This document shows, in pieces, positions 1-8,785 of a stretch of DNA of 64,000 nt. The notes under the pieces were generated by a model that was given only the letters and a program-made list of their open reading frames with translations, was not told the DNA's origin and searched no databases. Positions within the stretch are counted from its first letter, which is position 1, and each line of letters begins with the position of its first letter. This DNA comes from Bacteriovorax stolpii (GTDB lineage: Bacteria > Bdellovibrionota > UBA1018): positions 1-64,000 of the forward strand of contig CAMAQA010000004.1 in assembly GCA_945860415.1 (NCBI GenBank), in the 5' to 3' direction. The translations under genes were made by a program, and so were the position numbers.

Positions 1-528
1 GCCTACATTCCGACGAACGTCATTTCGATTACCGATGGCCAGATTTTCCTCGAAACTGACCTGTTCTACTCGGGTGTTCGCCCGGCCGTGAACGTGGGCA
101 TTTCGGTTTCGCGCGTCGGCGGCTCTGCTCAGATCAAGGCCATGCGTCAGGTTGCTGGAACGCTGCGTCTCGAGCTCGCTCAGTACCGCGAGAAGGCTGC
201 GTTCGCGCAGTTCGGATCGGACCTGGATCCAGCAACCCAGAAGCAGCTTGCTCGTGGTCAGCGCCTCGTCGAGATCCTGAAGCAGGGTCAGTACATTCCG
301 ATGCCGGTTGAGAAGCAGATCGTGATCATTTTCGCCGGAACGCACGGCTATCTCGACACGATTCCTGCCGACAAGCTTCGCGCGTACGAAGAGCAGCTCT
401 TTTCGCATCTTGAGAAGAAGCATCCGGAAATCACGAAGACGATCCTCTCCTCTGGCAAGATCGATGATGCGCTCCGGGCGCAGCTCGAAGGAGCCCTGAA
501 GGAGTTCGCTTCGATCTTCACCGCTTGA
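1..528 (+). CDS. atpA: ATP synthase F1 subunit alpha, C-terminal part
   Basis: The reading frame is already open at the first base and stops at TGA 526-528, so only about the last 175 residues are present. The visible [14 protein letters not shown] and [15 protein letters not shown] are hallmark stretches of the alpha subunit at the nucleotide-binding interface, followed by the helical C-terminal domain. It forms the alpha3beta3 ATP-synthesising/hydrolysing head of the F1 part on the cytoplasmic face of the inner membrane. atpG, atpD and atpC follow on the same strand, the canonical end of an atp operon; atpG starts 13 bp after the stop. Identity is certain; the promoter and 5' part lie outside the window. 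Confidence 0.98.
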   Translation, partial: AYIPTNVISITDGQIFLETDLFYSGVRPAVNVGISVSRVGGSAQIKAMRQVAGTLRLELAQYREKAAFAQFGSDLDPATQKQLARGQRLVEILKQGQYIPMPVEKQIVIIFAGTHGYLDTIPADKLRAYEEQLFSHLEKKHPEITKTILSSGKIDDALRAQLEGALKEFASIFTA

Positions 529-541
529 TTCGAGGAACTCC

Positions 542-1432
542 ATGCCGAGTATCAAGGACCTAAAAAAGCGAATCGGGACTGTGAAGAACACGCAGCAGAC
601 CACCCGCGCCATGAAGATGGTGTCGGCCGCAAAGCTTCGTCGTGCACAGGATGCAATTCTAGCGAACCGCCCGTATGCGAAGCAGCTGCGGCACCTGCTC
701 AAGCTGGTGTCTTCTCAGCCGAACATCCAGGCCAAGGGAAAGCTGATCCAGTCCGAGGGCGCCGAGGCGGAGAATCGCAAGATCCTTCTCCTGGTGGTGA
801 CATCGGATCGCGGGCTTTGCGGCGGTTTCAACAGCAACGTCATTCGTGGCACGCAGCGCTGGGTAAAGAAGCACCGTGAGCGTGGAGAAGTGCATCTGGC
901 CTTCGTCGGAAGGAAGGGCTACGAGTTTTTCCGCGGCCGCAAGGACTTTGCCATGGATCAGTATTTTCCTGAGGCCGGAGGCAAGGTGACCTTCGCCAAG
1001 GCTCGGAAGCTTGCTGATGGCCTGATCGGCAAGTTTGTCGATGGCCAGTTCCACGAAGTGCACGTGATCTACAACGAGTTCAAGAATGCCGTCTCGCAGA
1101 TCGTCCGCACGGAGCAGTTCCTGCCGCTGGCGCTCGATGCAGCATCGGAATCTTCGGACGCGGTGGCCCCGATGCTCATCGTGAAGCCCGCCACTCAGGC
1201 AATCTTTGATTCGCTAGTGGATAAGTCGTTCGCCACGCAGCTGTTCCGCATGATGCTGGACTCTCAGGCCAGTGAGCACGGAGCGCGCATGTCAGCTATG
1301 GAGAATGCAACGAAGAATGCCGGCGGCATGATCAAGAAGCTCACGCTGCAGTACAACAAGCAGCGCCAGGCCGGGATCACGAAGGAACTGTTGGAAATCA
1401 TCGCCGGAAGCGAATCGCAGAAGGCTTCGTAA
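542..1432 (+). CDS. atpG: ATP synthase F1 subunit gamma
   Basis: This 296-residue protein is the central rotor shaft of F1, coupling rotation of the c-ring to catalysis. The N-terminus (MPSIKDLKKRIGTVKNTQQTTRAMKMVSAAKLRRAQ) is the conserved first coiled-coil helix, VTSDRGLCGGFNSNV is the conserved Rossmann-like core segment, and the C-terminus (ASEHGARMSAMENATKNA) is the second shaft helix of the family. Length is usual (about 285-300). It sits between atpA and atpD with short gaps, as in nearly all atp operons. The ATG follows a GAGGAA ribosome-binding site about 6 bases upstream. Confidence 0.98.
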   Translation: MPSIKDLKKRIGTVKNTQQTTRAMKMVSAAKLRRAQDAILANRPYAKQLRHLLKLVSSQPNIQAKGKLIQSEGAEAENRKILLLVVTSDRGLCGGFNSNVIRGTQRWVKKHRERGEVHLAFVGRKGYEFFRGRKDFAMDQYFPEAGGKVTFAKARKLADGLIGKFVDGQFHEVHVIYNEFKNAVSQIVRTEQFLPLALDAASESSDAVAPMLIVKPATQAIFDSLVDKSFATQLFRMMLDSQASEHGARMSAMENATKNAGGMIKKLTLQYNKQRQAGITKELLEIIAGSESQKAS

Positions 1433-1448
1433 GAAAGTTTAGAATTAA

Positions 1449-3298
<1,850 letters not shown>

Positions 3299-3380
3299 TT
3301 GCAGATTCGGGCAAAATTCGCCCATTGAAAGCGCCCGCCCTGACCCGATACGCTTTGGTGAGAGTCATCTCATAGAAGCA

Positions 3381-5237
3381 ATGGGCGCAGCATCGATTGC
3401 ATTGAATCACGCAGTTTCTCCGAGTTCGGACGGAAGCAGCTCCGCTCCGCTTGCAGGCGCGCGCGTTGTCGTCAAAGCCGCTATCGCTGCAGTCGCCTTC
3501 ACCCTGGCGAGCTCGACGCTGCTCCAAGGGGTTGCCACCTGGCGTGCCTGGCAATCGGCAGCCCCGATTCGGGTATCGATCACCGCTCTGCAGGCAGTAA
3601 CCCAGGCTCGATGGTCCATTGATGCGCCTGGCGCGGAGGTGAATGCACCCGGCGTAGCGGCTGTCGCCGCCTTAGAGAAATCAATTGCTCTTCAGGAAGG
3701 TGCGCGTCAATTGGTTCGCAGGCCGGCTGGGGAGACTCGGTTTGCATCGAAAGCCCGTAGCACTCTGATCGCACGGGTGGCATCCGAGAAGGTCCTGCTA
3801 CAACTGGCTCTACAAAACAGCGAGCGCGTGATTCGCCTGTGGACTGCCGAACCGGTTTCTCTTCCTGCCCGAGGGCCGGCTAAGTCGCGCATCGAGGTTG
3901 CAGCGTCCGGGTCGTCGAAGCATCAAGAAGTCATCACCGATCGGCTGACTATCCCATCCGCCAAGGTGATGGCTAGTCATTCGGAACCACTCGCTACCCC
4001 TGTTGTCCCGGTGGAGATGCACGAATTGCAGCCTGTAGTTGCTGAGCGCCCACTGGTCCTCGCTCCGGCTGTGGCGATGAGCGAAACATCGGCGGTCCAA
4101 GCGGTGACAGCGATGAATATTCAGCGACCTTCAAACACTGATGCTGACCGAGTTTCTGGTGCGCAGCCCGAGAATACTCGAATGAAACGGCTGACCAAGA
4201 CTTCTCGTGATGATGCATGGGTGGTTCTTTCGTCGCCAGGGCAGCCGTCGATCGTGTTTGCTCAGACCAATACGGGCGCCATTCGAGAGTTCCCATCCGT
4301 CGATTTGAATATCCAGACGGACAAGAATAGCCACGGCAAGTCAGCCGGAGCGAGTATCCGATCTTCAGCGGGAGTGGTGTCCGGGTGGATTCCGGCAGCG
4401 ACTGAGGTCAGGGTTCGTGGCGCGTCTCGAGTCGATTACTACTCTCGCGACGGTCGCACCCCCGCTCCCGAGAGCCATGGTGAGCGCTACTTTGTTGCCC
4501 GAAATTTGAGGCCTGGCGCAGCTGTTGTTCAAGTGGCAAAGGAAGCCGACGGAGATGTCGCCACGTCTGCCGGGGTTCCCGTTCTTGCGTCTTCAGCGAC
4601 GCAGATCGACCTGAGACAGGTCCAGAGTGTTCGGATTCGCGGGCATCTCTGGAGCTCCGAATCTTCCGAGCCCCGTGGCGTCGCACATGCTGAGATCAGG
4701 CTGGTGGGCTTGCCCCATCATCTGGCTGTCTCGAACGAAGACGGGTCCTTTGATCTCGGAGAGGCGGTCCTTCCTATCGGCCTTGCCGCTTTCATTGAAG
4801 CACGGCTTCCTGGAGGCTACACCCATCGTTATGCCGTGGATCCCACTCGAGCTTCAAAGCCGCTCCGGCTGTTCCTCTTCTCCGATGAGCGCATTCAGGG
4901 CTTGCTCGGAAGCCTGGAGGGTGGAGTCTCGGCGGAGTCCGGGTTGATCATGGCATCCGTCAGAGCCGATCAGATTCAGGGCGTTCGTCCTGTCATCCGG
5001 CCTTTGGTTGAGTCTTCGGAATCAGCCCCGGAAACTTATTGGCTCAATCCGGATGGGACTTTACGGGAGCCGAGTCGCGCCCCGTCCACGCGGGGCGCCT
5101 TCACTCAGTGGATTGGAGTCGAGGTGACTGCAAAGTCAGTACTGGCGGGACTGCAGAGCACTAGAGGCCGGTGGCACCACGTGGAGTGGGTGCCCACCTC
5201 TCCAGGTGTCATTTCAGTCCTCAGCCCCGTGGAATGA
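3381..5237 (+). CDS. membrane-anchored or exported protein with carboxypeptidase-regulatory-like domain
   Basis: Not a recognised family as a whole (618 residues). A hydrophobic segment near residues 27-50 (VVVKAAIAAVAFTLASSTLL) looks like an uncleaved anchor. Residues about 60-330 are low in recognisable features and rich in Ala, Val and Ser, a likely extended region. Residues about 415-490 (VRIRGHLWSS, HAEIRLVGLP, NEDGSFDLGEAVLP) have the pattern of a carboxypeptidase-regulatory-like beta-sandwich, with the usual 'turn-DGSF-L' signature. It likely sits in the envelope. Its 3' end overlaps the convergent lytic transglycosylase gene by 17 bases. The start at ATG 3381 has no strong ribosome-binding site. 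Function unknown. Confidence 0.75.
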   Translation: MGAASIALNHAVSPSSDGSSSAPLAGARVVVKAAIAAVAFTLASSTLLQGVATWRAWQSAAPIRVSITALQAVTQARWSIDAPGAEVNAPGVAAVAALEKSIALQEGARQLVRRPAGETRFASKARSTLIARVASEKVLLQLALQNSERVIRLWTAEPVSLPARGPAKSRIEVAASGSSKHQEVITDRLTIPSAKVMASHSEPLATPVVPVEMHELQPVVAERPLVLAPAVAMSETSAVQAVTAMNIQRPSNTDADRVSGAQPENTRMKRLTKTSRDDAWVVLSSPGQPSIVFAQTNTGAIREFPSVDLNIQTDKNSHGKSAGASIRSSAGVVSGWIPAATEVRVRGASRVDYYSRDGRTPAPESHGERYFVARNLRPGAAVVQVAKEADGDVATSAGVPVLASSATQIDLRQVQSVRIRGHLWSSESSEPRGVAHAEIRLVGLPHHLAVSNEDGSFDLGEAVLPIGLAAFIEARLPGGYTHRYAVDPTRASKPLRLFLFSDERIQGLLGSLEGGVSAESGLIMASVRADQIQGVRPVIRPLVESSESAPETYWLNPDGTLREPSRAPSTRGAFTQWIGVEVTAKSVLAGLQSTRGRWHHVEWVPTSPGVISVLSPVE

Positions 5238-6621
5238 TTCTTACCGAACTCTTTGCAACCCTCTGTCGATCCTGAACGTCCAACCGAGCCACCCGACGGC
5301 GCCGGGCCTGGATCAGGCCCGAGAAGTCATCATCACTCGACGGAAGCGAAAGCCAGAAGCCCGCGGGAATGCTCGCGTCACGTGTCTTAATGTCGGGATT
5401 CAACCGCCGAAGCTCTGATTCCGGAACCTGATGGCGCGCAGCTAGTGATGCCAGGGTTCCTAGTCCCTGGGTCTGAATGAATCGAACAGGCTTGAGGGCA
5501 GGCTCCGGGGCAGTCCCGTAGGCGATCTCCTGATACTTATAGGCCCGAAGCAGGGCCAGGAACTCGGGATAATAGTTTCGACTCGCAAAACCCAGTTTGA
5601 CCAGGGGCTTGGATTTCGAGCACTGAGCGAGAATCTTCGGTACTTGAGACCACTGAGAGGACTTCAGCTTCACCCACTTCGTGTGCCCATGGTTGTAGGC
5701 ACTGATGGCCATCGGCCAGGTGCCGAGCATTCGAAAGTTTCGAGTCATGAGCCTTCCCGCCGCCACGGTCGACTTGATGGGCGAGAGCCGCTCATCGATG
5801 CGACCACTTGAATCCAGAAACATGAACTCAGCTCCTGTTTCCGGCATGAACTGCCACACTCCGACAGCACCAGCGCGCGAGACAGCGTTCCAATTGAACG
5901 AACTCTCCACCAGTGAAATCAGGATCAGTTCAGGAGGGAGTGCCATCTCTGAAAAAATTCTCTCCATCCGATGCAGGAAGGCATTGGACGAGAGAAGGCC
6001 GGTCATCACGGCGTCTCGCTGACCCCACTGTACTCGCAACGATCGAAGCGCTTCGGCCGGAGTGTGTCGATGCAGAACACCTGCGCGAGCGCGATGAATC
6101 TGCTGGGCCAGTCGCGACAACCTGCCGGGCCTGCGCGAGCGCTCCAGTTCGCGGAAGGCTGCGCGGTAGTTATCGACCCTCTTCTTCAAGATTCTCCGGG
6201 AAACGATCTCAAATGCCGCGCGATTGCGACTCGTCCGCGCGAGCTCACGAAAATCGACTGTTTCATAAACAACCTCTGGATGCTCCTCATCAAAGATGAC
6301 GGCCTCCTGAGAGGAGTACCTCGTATAAATGCCGAGCCAGAGTCGAACGTGCGGCTCAATTTCGGGAGGAATCTTAAATTCGGGGCTGATCCGACCGTCG
6401 GCGTCCGCAAGCATTCGTTTCTCGAGCTCAGGGGTGACCAGCGAGTGAAGGAGATTCCATGGGGCGTCGTAGCGCGAAAAATTTCCTGCCCGGAAGTCGA
6501 CCTGTTGGTGGACGTTCCAAGTGGCCGGAGCATCGAAGGCACTCCGAGCGGATGGGGCGGCAAGCGTGGCGGAAAGTACCACTGCCGACAGAATGAATCG
6601 GACGGAAGAATGCGAAATCAC
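5221..6621 (-). CDS. MltD-like lytic transglycosylase (SLT domain, LysM-like C-terminus)
   Basis: This 466-residue protein starts at GTG with a signal peptide (VRFILSAVVLSATLAAPSARSA). A goose-type SLT domain lies at about 225-340: ISLVESSFNWNAVSRAGAVG carries the catalytic Glu, followed by WQFMPETGAEF and AISAYNHGHTKW. A C-terminal segment (LGTLASLAARHQVPESELRRLNPD) resembles a LysM peptidoglycan-binding repeat. It would cleave murein glycans to 1,6-anhydro-MurNAc products, which fits the recycling genes amgK, murU and anmK later in the window. The N-terminal 200 residues are family-variable. A palindrome at 6699-6717 lies in its upstream region. Confidence 0.88.
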   Translation of the reverse strand: MISHSSVRFILSAVVLSATLAAPSARSAFDAPATWNVHQQVDFRAGNFSRYDAPWNLLHSLVTPELEKRMLADADGRISPEFKIPPEIEPHVRLWLGIYTRYSSQEAVIFDEEHPEVVYETVDFRELARTSRNRAAFEIVSRRILKKRVDNYRAAFRELERSRRPGRLSRLAQQIHRARAGVLHRHTPAEALRSLRVQWGQRDAVMTGLLSSNAFLHRMERIFSEMALPPELILISLVESSFNWNAVSRAGAVGVWQFMPETGAEFMFLDSSGRIDERLSPIKSTVAAGRLMTRNFRMLGTWPMAISAYNHGHTKWVKLKSSQWSQVPKILAQCSKSKPLVKLGFASRNYYPEFLALLRAYKYQEIAYGTAPEPALKPVRFIQTQGLGTLASLAARHQVPESELRRLNPDIKTRDASIPAGFWLSLPSSDDDFSGLIQARRRRVARLDVQDRQRVAKSSVRIIPRG

Positions 6622-6698
6622 GAGCTCACTGAGAGCAAGGTCCTTGCCGTCCGCAATCTAGCGAATTCAATGACTTGTAAAGCCGCGGAGGCCCAGCA

Positions 6699-6717
6699 CT
6701 GTCCAAGGTTTGGACAG
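6699..6717. promoter_or_regulatory. palindrome CTGTCCAA-N3-TTGGACAG (site A of a three-member set)
   Basis: A perfect 19-bp palindrome in the 143-bp region between the divergent transglycosylase and xseB genes, 48 bases before xseB. Its outer and inner bases match two other intergenic sites (37235-37253 and 43611-43629) as CTGTCCA-N4-TTSGACAG. It looks like a dimeric repressor or activator operator; the cognate factor is not identified. Confidence 0.5.
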
Positions 6718-6764
6718 CCGGAATCCGGTTGGTCGAAGGAGCGGGCCTCTGCTAACGTGGGCGA

Positions 6765-7025
6765 GTGAACGAAAATCAGAAAAATTCAGTGCAACCCCCT
6801 GCGTTCGACGCTGCCCTGGTCCGTCTTCAGCAGCTCGTCAAGTCGCTCGAGGGCGGCGATCTCACTCTCGAAGATTCACTCAAGGCGTTCGAAGAGGGCG
6901 TTCAGCTTGCTCGAGCCTGCCAGGCCCATCTGAGTGCGGCTGAGCAGAGGGTTGAACAGCTGGTGCGCGCCGGGGATGACAAGGCGCCGCCCGAGGTCGC
7001 CCCGTTTTCTGGCGAAAAGCAGTGA
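6765..7025 (+). CDS. xseB: exodeoxyribonuclease VII small subunit
   Basis: An 86-residue protein with the XseB core FDAALVRLQQLVKSLEGGDLT and SLKAFEEGVQLARACQ. XseB binds XseA to form ExoVII, which degrades single-stranded DNA to oligonucleotides in the cytoplasm. Length is typical (70-90). The start is GTG at 6765. The TGA stop overlaps the GTG start of the following tlyA by 4 bases, so the two are coupled; pairing of xseB with tlyA is common in bacteria. XseA is not in the window. Confidence 0.93.
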   Translation: MNENQKNSVQPPAFDAALVRLQQLVKSLEGGDLTLEDSLKAFEEGVQLARACQAHLSAAEQRVEQLVRAGDDKAPPEVAPFSGEKQ

Positions 7026-7765
7026 AGAAGCGACTGGACGTCCTCCTGGTGGAGCGCGGCTTGGCGCCCACCCGGCAGCGCGCACAGGGACTGATCATGT
7101 CGGGAAATGTCCTTGTCGGCGACGTTCCGGTGACGAAGCCCGGACATGCTGTTGCGGATGACTCCAGCATTCGAGTTCGCGGCGAGGAACATCCCTATGT
7201 TTCGAGGGCAGCACTCAAGCTAGTTGCCGGCTTCGATCAGTTCGGTGTTTCAGCAGAGGGTCGAATTGGACTGGATATCGGGGCATCCACGGGCGGCTTT
7301 ACACAGGTGCTCCTCGAGCGCGGTGCAGCCCGTGTCTTCGCGATCGATGTCGGCCACAACCAAATGGACTGGCAGATCCGAAAGGATCCACGGGTCACCC
7401 TTTTCGAAAAGACCAATGCAAGGAACCTCGAGTTCAACCTGATCGGAACCAGCGTGGGCGTCATTGTGGTGGATGTCTCGTTCATTTCACTCGTCAAGAT
7501 CCTGCCAGCGCTCGTTCAATTTTCGAATGGATCAGAGACGGACTGGGTCACGCTGATCAAGCCGCAGTTCGAGGTGGGACGAGAAAAGGTCGGCAAGGGG
7601 GGAATCGTCACCTCGGAGGCCGATCGACAGGAAGTTGTCGCCCGCATTACTGAGTTTGCAGGGACACTTGGCCTCGAGCGTAGAGGCTTGGTAGACTCAC
7701 CGATTGCAGGAACAGATGGCAACCGAGAGCTCTTGGCCTGGTGGAAGCTAGCGGATTCGAGATGA
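7022..7765 (+). CDS. tlyA: TlyA family rRNA 2'-O-methyltransferase
   Basis: A 247-residue protein with an N-terminal S4 RNA-binding domain (KRLDVLLVERGLAPTRQRAQ, about 1-60) and an FtsJ-type SAM methyltransferase domain: the SAM-binding GLDIGASTGGFTQVLLERGA, DVGHNQMDW, VVDVSFISL and LIKPQFE motifs. Family members methylate cytidine 2'-OH in 16S and/or 23S rRNA; the older 'hemolysin' label is misleading. Start GTG 7022 overlaps the xseB stop. All motifs are intact. Specificity for one or both rRNAs cannot be told from this sequence. Confidence 0.93.
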   Translation: MKKRLDVLLVERGLAPTRQRAQGLIMSGNVLVGDVPVTKPGHAVADDSSIRVRGEEHPYVSRAALKLVAGFDQFGVSAEGRIGLDIGASTGGFTQVLLERGAARVFAIDVGHNQMDWQIRKDPRVTLFEKTNARNLEFNLIGTSVGVIVVDVSFISLVKILPALVQFSNGSETDWVTLIKPQFEVGREKVGKGGIVTSEADRQEVVARITEFAGTLGLERRGLVDSPIAGTDGNRELLAWWKLADSR

Positions 7766-7861
7766 GTTCGAGTCTTCTCCAGGCGCTCTCAGAATGAAAC
7801 CCGGAGCGGCGCCCTGAAGAACTGGTTTGAAAAAACGAACTCAAGCGCTCACAGCCTTTCG

Positions 7862-8785
7862 ATGATGGCTGTCGTTGCCATGCTGTCCTCCTGCGCGACC
7901 ACGAAGGGCACTCCATCCAATCCGACACCGACAGAGTCGCAGCCGGGTGCGTTCGTGGGACCGCCGGCGCCAAACGCTGCATTCGGTCCGGAGCTGCAGG
8001 AAAAACAGGAAGTTCTCGTGATGGTTGGTCCGGGAATGGCCTCGGCCCTGTCGGGTGCCGGAGTCATCCGCGCGCTTCACGATCAGGGGGTGCGGATTGC
8101 GGCAGTTGCAGGGGTTGAATTCGGCGCGATGATCACGGCATCTTACGCCACGGCGGCCTCTCCCAATACGATGGACTGGTCGTTGCTCCAGTTCCAGCGA
8201 GACTGGGTCCGTCCCAAAGAGGGGCTGACTCGCTTCATATCCAACTCGCCCCGGTCCTCGCGGGAGCTGCACGCTGGGCTGAAGAAGATCTTCCGGAACC
8301 AGCCCCTGGACGCGTTGAAGATCCCGCTCTGGGTGGTGGAGTCACTCGAAGGAAGACTCAGTTCCTCCACCAGTGGGTCCGTATCCTCCTCCGTGTGTCG
8401 GGTCCTCACGACCGTGCAATGGCTTGAGCCTTGTGAAGCCGCAGGGGGCGCTCCCTTCGACCAAGTTTCCGGGTTGCTGCGCGATCAATGGGAACGCGTG
8501 GGGTTGAGAATGCCCGTCATCTGGGTGATTCCGGCCCGCATCTCGGCCGTCGAGGGCGATCGCGCCGCAACTCGAATCGAGGCTGAAATTGCTGCCTTTG
8601 CGCGGACTGTGGAGCTCTCGCGTGCCGACCAGGATCTGGTCGTGACGCCACCACCGGTCATTAGTGATTACTTCGCCTACGGTCGTCGCTCGGAAATCAT
8701 TTATTCGGGCCGACAGGAAGCGAAAAGGCAAATTGGGCCGTGGCTTTCCCGCTTGGGATGGACGCGGGTGAAGAGGTCTCCATGA
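7862..8785 (+). CDS. patatin-like lipoprotein, probable pseudoenzyme
   Basis: A lipoprotein with lipobox LSSC (Cys 11 from ATG 7862). Residues 51-96 have the layout of a patatin phospholipase N-terminus (oxyanion loop, helix, nucleophile elbow, helix): VMVGPGMASALSGAGVIRAL then AVAGVEFGAMITASYA. The Gly-x-Ser-x-Gly elbow reads GVEFG (residues 84-88), so the nucleophile Ser is Glu, and the GGGxRG oxyanion loop is GPGMAS. It should therefore lack lipase activity. The short signal peptide lacks a basic start. An in-frame CTG at 7814, 7 bases after GGAG 7803-7806, would add KNWFEKTNS and give a better signal. The stop overlaps the PBP1A start, so the two are coupled and the protein may act with PBP1A. 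Confidence 0.72.
   Translation: MMAVVAMLSSCATTKGTPSNPTPTESQPGAFVGPPAPNAAFGPELQEKQEVLVMVGPGMASALSGAGVIRALHDQGVRIAAVAGVEFGAMITASYATAASPNTMDWSLLQFQRDWVRPKEGLTRFISNSPRSSRELHAGLKKIFRNQPLDALKIPLWVVESLEGRLSSSTSGSVSSSVCRVLTTVQWLEPCEAAGGAPFDQVSGLLRDQWERVGLRMPVIWVIPARISAVEGDRAATRIEAEIAAFARTVELSRADQDLVVTPPPVISDYFAYGRRSEIIYSGRQEAKRQIGPWLSRLGWTRVKRSP

Noticed and set aside
3305-3327. Terminator after atpC
   Set aside because: Only a 4-bp GGGC/GCCC stem and no T tract; too weak to call.
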